A DNA stretch of 64,000 bases from Russula earlei (lineage: Eukaryota; Basidiomycota; Agaricomycetes; Russulales; Russulaceae), in NCBI GenBank assembly GCA_025769875.1, contig JAGFNK010000108.1:1-64000 (forward strand), read 5' to 3'. The notes below the pieces were generated by a model. That model was not told the origin of the DNA. It did no database searches and worked only from the letters and a program-made list of their open reading frames with translations. The position numbers and the translations under genes are program-made. Within the stretch, counting starts at the first letter, position 1; each line of letters starts with the position of its first letter. Shown here one piece after another: positions 10,570-22,466 of the stretch.

Positions 10570-11020
10570 TCCACTGCAATGATGCCCACCCACTACATCC
10601 TGCTCCCTTGCACCTCTGCCATCCTCCCAGCAACAGACATCATGCCTTTGCAATCACAACAGGGATGCCCTCCCAACCAATCAACACACCACACAAAGGT
10701 TGAACAGCCCTGCCAATGCCACTCCCTTGCCCCCTCCATCATCCTGCCAACACATGCCATGCAACTCTGATCACCTTTGCACATGCATTCTCCTGACAAA
10801 CCAATGCACATGGTGGCTGGATGGTCCCACCCAACACCACTCCCCCACCATCTCACCCTCAATGCATGCTGTGATGTCATGTGCACCCTCCTGACAAGTG
10901 ACAAATTGACACACCACATGAAGGCAGAATGGCCCTGCCCAATGCCACTCCCTTGCCACCTCCATCATGCCAGCACATGCTCCACAATCACAATTGCCTT
11001 TGTGAGTGCGTTCTCCCAAC
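10570..11020 (+). repeat. About 112-bp degenerate tandem repeat
   Basis: Units sharing ACACACCACA-(C/T)-(A/G)AAGG and GCCACTCCCTTGCC begin at about 10684 and 10909, 225 bp apart, with an intermediate more diverged unit at about 10797 and a fourth at about 10570. All are CpG-free, so they decayed together inside the depleted block. Confidence 0.55.
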
Positions 11021-12939
11021 AAACTGGATCAACAGAAACTATATCCATTTTTGTCTGTTGGGTCAGGGATACTAGTCCAACAATCTGCTGTTTATGATCA
11101 TGACTGATTATGATGGTGCACAGATTGCTGCCCACAAGGTTGCCTATCCAAGGAGTTGGTTTTGGTTTTGTGAGTGGCATGTGTTGTGTGCAATGTGATT
11201 GCACTTCAATACTACCAAATTTCCTGATCTGTGGGATAAGATCAAGAGATACTAGTACATACAGATGATCAGACTGACTTTCTACAAATCTGGTTGGAGA
11301 TCTCCACTGATCCTCAGGTTCCAGAAAGCTTCTTGAAATACCTCAGGTCTGAATGGATGCCAGAGGTGCATATGTAGTCCAGAGTCCACTGTAAAAATCA
11401 CCATATCCACATCTTTGAGGGAGGTGATACCAATATGTTGATCTAGGTGTATGTGATCCAGCCCAATCTGAAGATAAGATGACTCAATCATTTTAGATAT
11501 TATCATGTCCTTAAATCACACTGTCTCAACAGCAAGCACAATTGGTGGATCAATCAAATGTTATTCATGCTAGTGTGTGTTATGATTCCTCCATTCTGGT
11601 TTGTTCTAGGCTCTTGTTACCTTACCAACAATCATTATGACACCCTCTATTGTTCTGCCAAGTACTATACAGCCCCAAATAGTCTCAGTATCTAAGCACA
11701 TGGAAAAGCAAGGGAATACCTCAATATTAGTTTTGTATTATTCCCTGCTGCATCTTCTTGTCTTGTACTCTCCCAATTACAAGTCTCTTGTGCTGGCTCT
11801 GACTTTGCTCAACATTGTTGGAGGACTCATCATCTTCCTTTTTTCTTGTGCTCTCCCTCTCTTCTGTGGAGTAATCATGTTAAGATTCGCTTAATCTTAT
11901 TAGCTTCTAAGTGATAGAGTTGCTTGATATAGTTCAAGCACTAGACTTTGAGAGTCTTTGATATTATCTCAGACAAGAATGTATATGTATGAGATGAGAG
12001 GGGCCTCTTATCACTTTAGAAGTAGAGTTCTGAGAGATTGAAAGAATATATGAGAATTCAAAGAGTAAGTTGAGCATAAGGCTCAACCCTTGATACATCA
12101 GAGTATTTATATCATAACTTGATAACCACTGATCCAATTTGTATGAAACCTAGGGAGCACATAGCTGAGACCATCTACTATCTGCAAAGAGAATTTTCAA
12201 AACAAAAATATCAATAACAACTCACATGTGAGTCATTCCTTTCCTAGTATCAGTCAGCTAGCCAGAAAGCAATCAGTAAGCAACAGTCAGCAAATCCAAG
12301 GGGGTGGTGGAATGGGAATCCTGAACCTTGGGTAGGGGGGGGGGTCCAGCCAGAGGCCAAAAAAAAAGTTTGGATCTGGTGGTGGTGGGCCACCATCTGA
12401 TGAGGCAGAGCTGCTCTCCCAACTCTGCATAGCAATTGAGTGAATACCAAGTGAAACCCCTCTAGTGATGGTGGGAAATCCACTCAGCAAGTTCTCAAAA
12501 GATCCTTCAACCCTTGTCCGAGGTCCCACAGATGACAACTGGGAAGAGGTGCTGAACCCAATTGTAACATGCCCCCACAGGCATGCAGAGTCCATTGACT
12601 TGATCTGAGTGCAGGTATGGACAGGGAAGAAACTGAGAGGAGAACAAGCAAGAGTTGAGATGTGAGGCTTGATGTCTTGGAGGCAATGAGCTTGATGTCT
12701 TGGAAGCATGGGCACGAGCACAAGACCAGATGTGTGTGTGCATGTGTTCTTGAAGGAAAAGAGGAAGATCTTGGGGGAGTCAAAGTGTTCTTCAGGCAGA
12801 CGTAGATGATAATGAGGACACAAGGAAGCCGGAACTGCTGGTTCAATTCACTGAGCTGTGAAGGACTCATATTCAAAACCATAAAGCTATTGGGCATTAA
12901 ATATTGTACCTAAGACAAACTGGAAGACAATCTACACTG

Positions 12940-13427
12940 AAGTCCTATTCATACTACTGCAATGTCCAAGAGCATGAGGTGGTGTGGTGATGATGTAGGG
13001 GTGACATGCTACAGGCAGTGAGCCCTCAGGTGAGGCAATGATGACAATGCATGTGTGTCATCTGAGTTTGTGTGTAGACATGTGGTGGGGGCAAGGATGA
13101 TGCTTGAGAGTTAGTCAGAGGGGCAAGAACATAATGCTGAAGGGGGGAGAATGTGAAAGGAGCCTAGTGGCACAGGGGATAGATGTAGGTGAGAGAGCAT
13201 GAGGAGTTGGGTGGCAAGGTGAGTGATGTTGATGGCAATTGACTTGAGCTGTTGTTGCAGTTCTTGAGTGCAGAGTGGGGAATGTGAGGGGATAACATTG
13301 ATAGGAGTGTGCAAGATGGAAAGAGAAGGAGAGGGAAGGAGCAATGACAGTTGGAGGAAAGGGGGGAAAGGAAATGAAAGGCAAAGGGAGGACATGTGGC
13401 ACAGTTGTGTGGTGCACCTGCACTGAC
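12940..13427 (-). pseudogene. CpG-decayed copy of the sequence inside the hAT-like element
   Basis: Alignment by eye to 8541-9075 shows extended similarity. For example, GCAGTGAGCCCTCA is shared, and GTGACGTCGACGGCGATC in the hAT copy corresponds to GTGATGTTGATGGCAATT here. Most differences are CG changed to TG or CA. Neither copy has a convincing intact ORF. The copy is cut on the right by the L5 LTR. Confidence 0.65.
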
Positions 13428-13859
13428 TGTCATGAACCATTTCCTGGAGAGGGCCCTTGAAGGACCATTTCATATTAGAGGAAACCGAGCCTCTATGATG
13501 CCACCCTGTTCACACAGGCAAAAGGGGTGAGTAGAGGTGTCCACAATATTGTGCGCCCATTGTCGCGTGATTGATTCTAGGCACAATTGACATACAGCAA
13601 GCCCTACTTTGCAGCAATCCTTCTAGCAGTAAAAGACAGTATTAAAGGCTTCCTAAGGATCCTTTAAGACGACCTCAAATGCCTTACATTGGGTGTTAAC
13701 AAAGATACTATAGGCCCTAAAGCACATTATTAGACTAACTCTAATAACCTTAGAACGAACTATAAGGCAATACTAAGGACCCTAATAGAACCTTATAAAG
13801 GGGCTTATAGGAAACACTACTTCACTGTCAAATACCCCAAGTCCCCAAATGACCGGCCC
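13428..13859 (+). repeat. L5 LTR, 5' part
   Basis: It begins TGTCATGAACC, as do 51358 (+) and, inverted, 17253 (-). It is cut at 13859 within GACCGGCCC by the Gy2-a LTR; in the other L5 copies the same sequence continues into CTAAACTAACTAAC. GGCCC (13855-13859) is the expected target duplication of Gy2-a, and its partner lies outside what I can see. Confidence 0.8.
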
Positions 13860-14742
13860 TGTCATGGTAACTAGCCATGTCAGTTCTCAAGCCTGAAGAC
13901 GCATTTGATAGTAAAGGTGTTTTCAGAGAATGGGCTGGTTCCCTTTGTAAAGAATAAGGATCCCTGCAGTGGTCAAAGTGTTTTATGCTAAACAGGTTAT
14001 GGCCAATGGACCCTTCCTAGTATGACTCGGTCTGTTGAGAAGCTAGGGTACATTTGTAATAGGATAGACTAGTGCTGGTTCCACTAGCTATAGGCATTCA
14101 AGTCTGTTGTAGACCTTGAACATGCAGAGAGAAGAGGAAGGTAGGTCTTTAAGACGGAGAGCTCTTCTCAGTAGAGTGAAGAGAGACTCTTAGGGGAGGA
14201 AGGGATAGGTAGGATAGATGGTAGATGGTGTGTGTGTGTGAGGAGTTGATGAAATGGAGAGGTGGATGTGGTTTGAGGATTAGGAGTGGAGTGGGTTGCA
14301 GGTGAATATGTTGGACAAGAGTAGGTTGGATTCTACAAGAGACCTAGCTTAGGGCTTTGGTCACAAAGTACTGAGCTTATATATACAGGAGAAGTGCAGC
14401 AATAGCTGTGCTTTGACTGTGCTACTAGTATAGTAGGAGTCATAGTAAGTAGGAGTCATAAGAATGAAGCCATGAATGAGTCAGAACCAAGTTACTGAGC
14501 TGCACAGTAAATGCATGGCATTGCACAGTTAAAAATAAGAAATGAATATAAATGGGAAGAGAACCAAACAAAGGGAAAGTAACAGCAATCCAGTGTTACC
14601 TGGATGTGTATGGATCACATGATAACACAGAAGGGATCACAAGATGTAAGAGATCTCAAGACCAGTAAGTAAAGGGATGTATAAAGGCAAGCAGTCTGTA
14701 GCAAAAGGTAAGAAGTAAACGTAAAAGGAAAATGGTGTAACA
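13860..14742 (-). repeat. Gy2-a 3' LTR (inverted)
   Basis: This 883-bp sequence is the inverted counterpart of the Gy2-b 5' LTR at 24942-25825. It reads TGTCATGG... to ...GTGTAACA on the plus strand. The adjacent internal sequence, read on the minus strand (GATGGGGGGGTGA at 14755-14743), is a polypurine tract, which marks this as the 3' LTR. A (GT)n run lies at about 14230. Confidence 0.88.
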
Positions 14743-15421
14743 TCACCCCCCCATCAAGGCCCCTAGAAGTGAGAACAATGATAAGGCCAACCTACTTTTC
14801 TCCAGGATTCATCTGACTTCAAAGATTATACCCTTTTTGTTGCATGATCCAGTCTGTGGGGACAGACTGGTCATATGTGCCCCAGTTCACCACAATGAAA
14901 GCAGGTTTTTCTGGGGTGATGGGTGGAGATGAAGGTTGATCTGGGAGGAGTTGGCTCATCAGAGGTGAAGGATGATCTAGGAGGTTGGAAGGAGTTGGCA
15001 GAGGAAGACAAATCAAGTCGCATAAGTTCCTGTAGGTGACTATCATCATCTTCTTCAGAGTGGTCTTGCCACCAGAGGTTGAGGGTAACCCTATTGAGAG
15101 TATTGATGGCAGCAAGGGTTTGTTTCACCTCCTTGAGGTGGCCTTGATGTTCAAGTATTTGGGCGAAGAGGAGGCATATGGTTTGCCTCCTCTTGAGGAT
15201 CTCTGATGTTCTGAACTTGTAAGACTTGACCCTGCTGTAAGGGAGGGGTCATTGTCATCCTCAACAGCCCTGGTGACAAAGTTGGTGTTAGGCTGGTCAG
15301 CAAGGAGCATGTCCCACTGCTTCTCATTGTGGACAGAGATGGGCCAGGCAGTGGGGATTTGTGTGAATACTTGAGAGACAATGGGGGCTCCCTTGTCAAG
15401 GGTAGCATGGATGAGGTGTTC
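14743..15421 (-). pseudogene. Gy2-a ORF3 3' part, with zinc-knuckle remnant
   Basis: On the minus strand it begins HATLDKGAPIVSQVFTQI at about 15410, matching HATLAKGAPIFSHVLAPI at the end of the Gy2-b ORF3 (41274-41330). It continues through an acidic/Ser-rich stretch, and after a frame change through TLNRVTLNLWWQ to CFHCGELGHI (about 14905-14873), the first half of a CCHC knuckle, before a stop and the polypurine tract. Because it lies directly before the 3' LTR, it belongs to a protein encoded after integrase, not to gag. It is truncated on its 5' side by the Gy1-a LTR at 15422. Confidence 0.65.
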
Positions 15422-16035
15422 TGTTATGGCATCGCAGCCATAAGAGTGTTAGCTCAGGGTTCAGTGGGGCCAAGTCCCTGTGACTTGGTTCAAGGGTTCA
15501 ATGGGGCCGGCTCAGAGAGACCGGATCAAGGGTTTAGCATCTCAAGGCTGAGTCAGAGAATGATGACTCAGTCCGCAGACAGAGTCGATCTCCTGGTTTT
15601 ACAGAAGAGGAGAATGATGAGAGAGAGGCAGAGGAGGAAGAGGAACTTGAGGGTTCCTTGAGGTGTGCTCAGGTCAAGCAGAGTGTAGGCCAGCACAAGC
15701 AAGTTGTGATTTGAGAGAGAGTACAGGGCAAGGGATGCAACAGGAAATGGGACAAAGCTAAGCTTGGGGCATTCCCCAGCTTCTACAGGTGCTTAAATAC
15801 TGTATGTAGTGAGGCTGTACAGTACTATATGCAGAACAATAGATAAAGGTGAGCCAATAGCAGAAGAGACTCGAACAATAGGTGAAACACAATAGGCGAA
15901 ACAATAAGAGACCATCAGCATCAAGGGGTAGGATGGTAGGTAAGGGAATGAGGGTGACAGGAGAGAACAATGGTAGAAGTAAAACAATAACAGAAAAGGT
16001 TAGAGAGGAACTGACAAGGGGGGTAATTCATGACA
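15422..16035 (-). repeat. Gy1-a 3' LTR (inverted)
   Basis: This 614-bp sequence matches the 622-bp Gy1-b LTRs inverted; for example, GGTTCAGTGGGGCCAAGT matches the reverse complement near 52250. The internal edge at 16036 is a polypurine tract on the minus strand (AAGCATGAAGGGGGCATGA), equivalent to 58911-58929 in Gy1-b. The left flank TGTTC (15417-15421) is the expected target duplication. Confidence 0.88.
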
Positions 16036-16289
16036 TCATGCCCCCTTCATGCTTAGTTCTCCGAACTAATTGGTTTTGGGACCCGACTCATGGAGTTCAT
16101 CGCCTTCAACTTCTGGCCACAGGTTCTGGGACCCCATTGCCCTGGGGCAGAAACCCCTGTAGCTTTGGTGAGTTCTCCTAAGAATACAGTCCACTTGACT
16201 GCTACAGTTGGTGTGAGGGGTGATCCCATAGGGGCATCATTTTGGGACTGGTCAACCGCATGAGGGAGGTATTCAAGAGGGGGGGTCAG

Positions 16290-17253
16290 TGTCAAGACTC
16301 ACTGTTGAACTATCCAGTTCAAGAGCGAGGAGTAAGCTCGAAGACGAGTTGATAAATGTCCAAGATGGCGTGGGCAAGGAGTAGAGTCCGAAGCAGTAAT
16401 AAATACCAAAGAGGTATAGTTACTGGTAGAGTCGAGCAGGTACACAGGGAAGAGGCCAGAATGGTCACAAGGGGATGGTCCTTAAAGGAGTATCCCAGGG
16501 ATAGAGAGTGCCATAAACAAATGGACAGTCTGAGGACTGTCCGCTACTTTATTGAGTGCTTATATACTACAAGAGAACTGCTAAATAGGGAACAAGTCAT
16601 AACCTTGTTATCAAGCACAATAGAGCGATGAGTAAGAAGTCAGAGTGCGCTTACTGAGCATGCTCCGTCATGCTCAGTAAGCTGCTGAGTAAGAAGGTTT
16701 CTCTTGATGAGTAAGAACCTTCACTGCCCACGTGTTCACTGCTTTAGTACACGTGCAAGCACCTGATTCATTTTCTGTTAGTTAGTTTAGGGCCGGTCAT
16801 TTGAGGACTTGTAGTTTGCTTTAGGGAATAGTGTTATCTTATAAGGCCCCTTATATAGTTCTATTAGGGTCCTTAGAGTCGACCCTAATACTTCTATTAA
16901 GGTCCTTAGTATTGCCTTGTAGTTCATTCTATAGTTATTAGAGTTAGTCTAATAACACGTTGTAGGGTCTTCAATACTGTGTCAGTGCTTATTGTAGGGC
17001 ACCTAGGGTCGTCCTAAAGGGTCTTTAGGAAGGCCCTAATACTGTCCTTTACTGCTAAAAGGGTTGCCATTAAGTGGGGCTTGCTGTATGTTGATTGTAC
17101 CGAGAATTGCTTGCACGACAATGCGCGCGCAATATTGTGGACACCTCTACTCACCCCTTTTGCTTGTGTGAACAGGGTGACACCATAGAGGCTGGGTTTC
17201 CTCTCATAAGGAAGGGTCCTTCAAGGGCCCTCTCCGGAGAATGGTTCATGACA
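16290..17253 (-). repeat. L5 solo LTR (inverted)
   Basis: This 964-bp LTR has TG...CA ends and an exact target duplication GTCAG (16285-16289 and 17254-17258). It is the only uninterrupted full-length L5 LTR here and serves as the reference. No internal region is present, so it arose by LTR-LTR recombination. It still has many CpG sites, unlike the block at 10-13 kb. Confidence 0.93.
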
Positions 17254-17876
17254 GTCAGAGAGAGAGGAGGGTGAGTGGGTAGTTGGGGAGAAGAAGGGGT
17301 GGGTGGTTCTTTTGACTCCTCAATTTTGTTGTAGCTCCCTGCTGGTGAGTAATATGGCCCAGTGCTGCAGGTGAGACCCCCATCAGTCATCAGGTTATCG
17401 AGTTGGTGATGGACTTGGACAGAGGTGTTGTTGGCTTGGAGGTGGCTGTGGATGGCGGCGGTTTCCTTGGTGTGAGACTGGATCTCATGAAGTCAATCAG
17501 CAAGTTGTCCTTGAAGGATGTTTAGGGCCCCTTGGATAGAGATGCGCTTGCCCTCAAGAACCTTTAGGTGAAATGAACTGACACACAGGTGGTAGATGTT
17601 GGCAAGAGCACCTGGGTCATGGAGGTTTTTGAGAGCCTGAGCAACATCAAAGTGGAAAGGGTGGTCCTCAATTAAGAGGTGGAGGTCAGAGGCAGTGGTG
17701 GAAGGATGGGGGGCAGAGATGATGGGCCGGGCAAGGAGCTTTTCTCTATAAGTGGGTTCTCCTCAACCCATAGTCCCTAGAAGCATGGGTTCGTCATTGT
17801 ACAAAGCGATATGTAAGTATGGAAGCAGGTGTCGTCGCCCATTAATGTTAATGTAAAAAGGGGGAACATGTGTGTG

Positions 17877-18413
17877 TGTCACAAGTACTGGCCCATCGGA
17901 CCGGACAGGCAACCGGACAAGCCTACCCGGACAGACCTCACGATTTCCACGCGTCCTTATGACTCATTCTGCCTCACATGTACCACCACTTTCCAGCGTG
18001 TTCTAGTCTCGATTGCCTCACATGTACCACCACTTTCCAGCGTGTTCTAGTCTCGATCGCCTCGCTATTACCTCATGGTCACTATTTGATATAGGACAAA
18101 ACTGTCTATATAAACCTGTCAGTAAGAGAGAACAAGCCTTAAGCTTGTTCTCTTGTGAATATCACTGGATTCTAGCTTCGGGACTGTAGGCTTGCAGGGA
18201 ATCAAGCAATCGACTCAAAAATCTTTTCTACTCTTCAGGTCTTTGAATGTGAAGACATATCATTTGTATTTCCTCTCCGCAGTACACACTAGCCTTCGCT
18301 GTGTTGTCACCAAGATCCCCGAATCTCGCGAGAACTTGTCGTCTCGCTCGACTCTGTGCGCACATCTCGCGCGTGAAACAATTTGTCAGCGACACCACCC
18401 CCAGTTGGTGACA
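17877..18413 (+). repeat. L6 solo LTR, 537 bp
   Basis: It begins TGTCACAAGTAC and ends CAGTTGGTGACA, with target duplication GTGTG (17872-17876 and 18414-18418). TATATAAA at 18107-18114 is followed 34 nt later by AAGCTTGTTCT (18141-18151), in the position of the self-priming seed in the other families. This seed lies in a perfect 11-bp inverted repeat (arms 18127-18137 and 18143-18153). A 44-bp unit is tandemly duplicated at 17971-18058. It is CpG-rich, hence younger than the Gy1-a sequence around it. Confidence 0.92.
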
Positions 18414-19032
18414 GTGTGAGGTTCGTAAACAAACCAAGGGGGGCCAGGGTGAGTGGGATCTGCTTTGGTTGGGGTTGGTGAGGGCATTCCTTCTTGGATG
18501 GCGAGTGGATTGAGGGTAGCGGCAAGATCCTGGAGCTCAGCCTTGTCCAGGACAATGAAGGTGCAATGGTCAATGATATGTTGGATAACTTCAGGTGAGA
18601 GGGGTTCTTGTTTGATGGTGGGGGAAGGGGTGAGAATAGGTAGAGGGGATGAGCTAGGAGCAGGGGATGACATGGGAGTATTGTAGGTGGAGGTAGCATG
18701 TTTGTGATGCCAGGCCGACCACTCTGAAGGAGTGGGGGTATTTGTGGAGGCTGATCATATGACATGGTTCCATACCAAATCTGTAAGTACTGCTCTCCGT
18801 ATAGATAAATGAAACTCAGAGAAATGGGGGTCCATCATAAGTAATTGAAATCCATGGAAGTTGCCAGGGGAGAGAATTCCAGAAAAGAGTTGTTCCCTGG
18901 CAGCTATGTTAAAAATAGTGTGTCTGCGGTTGGGGATAGTGGGATCATTGACTGAATACGAAGGGGGGTTATGTGAATTGACTCGGGGGAGTAAAGTATG
19001 TTGTTGTATCGTAAGTCTTTGAAACTGGTGTG

Positions 19033-22000
19033 TCAGGTTGTCTGGACTTTTGTCTGAGTGGTGAGATTCTGTGGGGTTAGAGTTAGTGGTAGACATGGTG
19101 TGGAGTTTAGTGGGTTGTTGTAGGTGAAAGATGGTGATGGCATCTTGGGTGTTTTTAAGGTTTGAGAGGGGTTCCCAGGTGTCTTCTGCTGTGGAGTACC
19201 CTTTCCACTGGACTCTGTACTGGAGTTGGTTCCTATGGAGACATTGGGCAGTAATCTTCTCAACCTCATATTATCCCAAGAGGAGGTCAGGGGGGGTTTG
19301 GGGAAGTTAGGACCATGTTTGGCTGTTTCAGTGACGGGTGATAGAAGGGAGGCATGGAAGATGTCGTGGATACTCCATTGAGGGGGAAGGCAGAGTTGAT
19401 AGACAATGTGGGAAATGTTTTTGATGATGACAAAAGGTCTGAACTGTTTAGGATGGAACTTCTGAAACTGATGGGGGGTTTTTAAGTTAGTCCCCTCCAA
19501 CCAAACCTTTTGTCCTTCTTTGAACCCCTTGAATTTGGTTTCTTTGACCCAGTGGCTTTGTGCCTTTTTCATTGCTTCTTGGGCTGATTCTTGCATGTCT
19601 TTTAGAGCCTGGAGGCATTTTTGGACTCCTGGGAACTTGGACTTTAGCTGGGTGCCGAGTCCCTGTGGGTTAAAGCTGATGAGCAACTCATAAGGGGTTT
19701 GTTTGGTGGTTGTGGACTTGTGAGTGTTGAAATGGTACTGGGCTATAGGAAGCCAGTGTATCCATTCTTCTTGCTTCTCTCCAGTGTAGATATGGAGGTA
19801 CATTTCCAGGGTTTGATTAGTTCTTTCTGATTGTCCATTGGTTTGAGGGTGATAGGCGGTACTTAGATTTTGATTGATCCCCAAAATTTGAGAGACTTCT
19901 TTGAATAGATCAGAGGTGAAGTGAGAATCATGATTGGAAATGATTTTGGAAGGGACCCCAGTCCAAGGGAAGGCATGTCGTAAGAATAGTTTGGCCATTT
20001 CTAGGGTTCCCATGTCCTTATGACATGGTATGAATATTGCCACTTTGGTAGAATCATGATTGGTGATGGTCATGATGGTGTTGCTTTCTTTTGACAGCGG
20101 GAGATTGACGATCCAGTCAATCGCTATGGTTTGAAATGGTTTCTGAAATTTGGGGGGGATTGGGTGAATTGGGGGATGAGTGGGGTGCATGGAGGATTTA
20201 TTGGCCTGACAGGTGGCGCAACCCTGAATGTAGTCTCAGATAAAATAGCCCATTTTGGGCCACCAGAAGGACTTTTAGATCGAGTACAAGGTTCGGGCGT
20301 TTCCTGTGTGTCCTCCAAGAATGCTGTCATGATATGTGTGTAAAATCTTTTGTAGTAGGGGTTCTTGATATGGTACAACCAATTTTTCGTCTTTGAACAG
20401 TGTGCCATCTTCTTCTTGTAGACTGTGTTTGGTTTTCCACATAAGCAGGTCCGATCGCCACCTCTTTTGTTCTTTGAATACTTGCTTGTATAGATCTTCC
20501 ATGTAGAGTGTGCGAATGAAGAGCTCATCAGGGAGTGCCGTGATGTTTTGGTTATCTCCTGACCCATCATTGTGATCAGGTCATTGTGAGAGAGAGTCTG
20601 CACAATTAGAAGTCCCAGGTTTGTGGTGGATTTCAAAATGATAATCTGCCAGTGTGGAAATGTAACCTGCAATTCTTCGATTAATTTTATGGGGGAGTCA
20701 GTAGTGGGCAAGGTTGGCATGATCGGTAAAAATCTTGATGGGGTGTTTTGTTCTGACCAATAGGTATCGCCAGTGTTGGAGTGCAAGAATCAAAGCTAGG
20801 AACTCCCTGTCCCAAACTGGGTAGTTCCTTTCTGCTTTGTTAAATGCGTGTGGCATATTGCCAATCATTTTTATTTTTTCTCTTGGGTCCTTCTGAAATA
20901 GGATCGCTCCAGTGGCAAATTGCAAGGCATCAGTTTCTTATTCATATGGGAGATCAGGATTGGTGGTGTAGAGTTCAGGGTCATTGCGGACTGCCAATAT
21001 CAAGGTTTTTAGGGCTGTGGTCACTTCTGGGATCCAGAGAAAGGGGGTTCCTTTCTTGATTGTAGAAAAAATGGGGTGAGCTATTTTAGTGAAATCTCGG
21101 ATAAATGGTTGTTGGTAATTGAGGGCGCCCATGATTTGCTGTACTTGTTTCAGATTACTGGGAGGTCTCGGCCAGTTTTTGAGGCTGTCCATTTTGACTG
21201 GGTCAATTTTGAGGGTCCCCTGGTTGATTTGGAAGCCCAGGAAGCTGATTTCTTCTTGTTCAAAGGCACATTTGGATGCCTTTAAAAAGTAAGAGTCTCT
21301 CTTGAGGAGGTCAAGGAATTCATGTGTGATTTGTTGGTGAAGGTGTTCTTCTCCCAACCCTGTGGCTATTGCTACGTCATCTAGATAGTTGCAAGTGTTT
21401 TCTGGTTATTTTAGAAGCCAGGGTTGGAGGGTGTGGTTCATTGCCCGTTGGAAGGCTGCCAGGGCATTGGTAAAGCCAAAGCCCATTACCATGGGGATGA
21501 AGGTGCCAAACTGAGTTTTGAAGGTGCCTTTGTGTTGGTCTTCTGGGTGGATCAGGATATTGTTGTAACCAGCTCTGACATCAAACTTGCTAAAGGTGGT
21601 TTTGCCCCTTAGCTGGTGCAACTGTTCTTCCATGTTTGGTAAGGCATGATAGTCAGGAACTGTGGTGTTATTGAGTTTTCGGTAGTTGACTACCATCCAC
21701 GGGGCAGTGCCATCCTTCTTCTGGACAAAGAAGACAGGAGATACAAAGTCCAAGACACCATCCTTATAAAACCATTGGCTAAATCTTCCTGTATTTGTTT
21801 TGATAATTCTTGTTTCTCATTTTGGGGGAGAGGGTAAGTTCGGCAATCAAGGAATTTGGGGGTGTCTGGTCTCAGGGTGATTCTGAAGTCAAGTTCTCCC
21901 TGACTGGGTGGGAGTCGTTTGGCTGCTTCTTCTGAGAAGACTTTCTGATGCCGTGAATATTCAGAGGGAATGATGGTTGATCTTATTTGTGCAATTTGGA

Positions 22001-22466
22001 TCTTTGGTGGGTTCATCGGTGATACAGGGGTGAGAAGAACCCCTAGGTGGTTTCTAAGGCAGCTGGTGCTCCAATTAACAAGGGGGTTTAGCGCTTTTAG
22101 GAAGGGGTAGCCTAGGATCATCCTATCTTCTCCTAAATTCGTAACATAAAAGGTGAGGAGTCATGTGGTGGGTCCATGTCGCACAGCTATGTGGGCATAG
22201 TGAGTTAGCGCTCCGCCCTGGTTACTGGTGCCATCTATGTTGATGATGGGTCTGGGGTTTTTGAGGGTTCAAAGTGGGATTTGTAGTTTTCCCACAATTC
22301 CTTGGCTGATGAAGTTTTCCATTGCTCCACTGTCTAGGAGCGCTTGGCCAGTCTTTCCATTTGTTGTAATTATAAAAGGAACTTTCATTGAGTTTTCTTT
22401 ATGTTGAACAATGGTATCTATGTGGGCCTCAGTACCGACTGTCGTACCTTGGCCTAGAGAAAATCC
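19033..22466 (-). pseudogene. Gy1-a pol: PR-RT-RNase H-IN-chromodomain
   Basis: Fragments on the minus strand cover protease (about 22460-22130, no long frame left), RT (22121-21690, 21753-21406 with VVNYRKLNN and FSKFDVRAGYNN), the catalytic YLDD (about 21386-21375) just after an in-frame TAA, the thumb (21357-20938), RNase H (20925-20698, FTDHANLAHY), the integrase zinc domain (about 20343-20200) and the integrase core (20190-19033). In the integrase core the expected ISDRD reads ISNHD, so a catalytic Asp is lost. The chromodomain is frameshifted. At least six disruptions make it non-functional. Confidence 0.88.

Larger units (their letters stand above)
10112..13427. other. CpG-depleted decayed block
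   Basis: By eye I count about six CpG dinucleotides in 3.3 kb (near 11008, 11889, 12515, 12713, 12800, 12829), although base composition is otherwise ordinary and TpG/CpA are abundant. This is the expected end point of methylation-linked CpG-to-TpG mutation of repeats. No intact gene is present. The block ends where the L5 LTR begins at 13428. Confidence 0.8.
16036..19096 (-). pseudogene. Gy1-a ORF3 (post-integrase ORF), interrupted
   Basis: ATG at 19096-19094 opens MSTTNSNPTESHHSD, in the frame expected for a continuation of the chromodomain. Segments homologous to Gy1-b ORF3 follow: REQLFSGILSPGNFHGFQLL to WNHVI with a stop at 18755; SPTIKQEPLSPEVIQHII (about 18620); GPPWFVYEPHT (about 18440) up to the L6 insertion; then LHEIQSHTKE and a predicted coiled coil (about 17520-17380) up to the L5 insertion at 17253; and a C-terminal tail at 16289-16040. 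Function unknown. There are several stops and frameshifts. Confidence 0.7.

Noticed and set aside
13428..13859. A complete L5 element starting here
   Set aside because: The LTR is truncated by Gy2-a after 432 bp and no L5 internal region follows.
14228..14242. (GT)n microsatellite as a separate feature
   Set aside because: It is an internal part of the Gy2 LTR and recurs inverted in the other copy.
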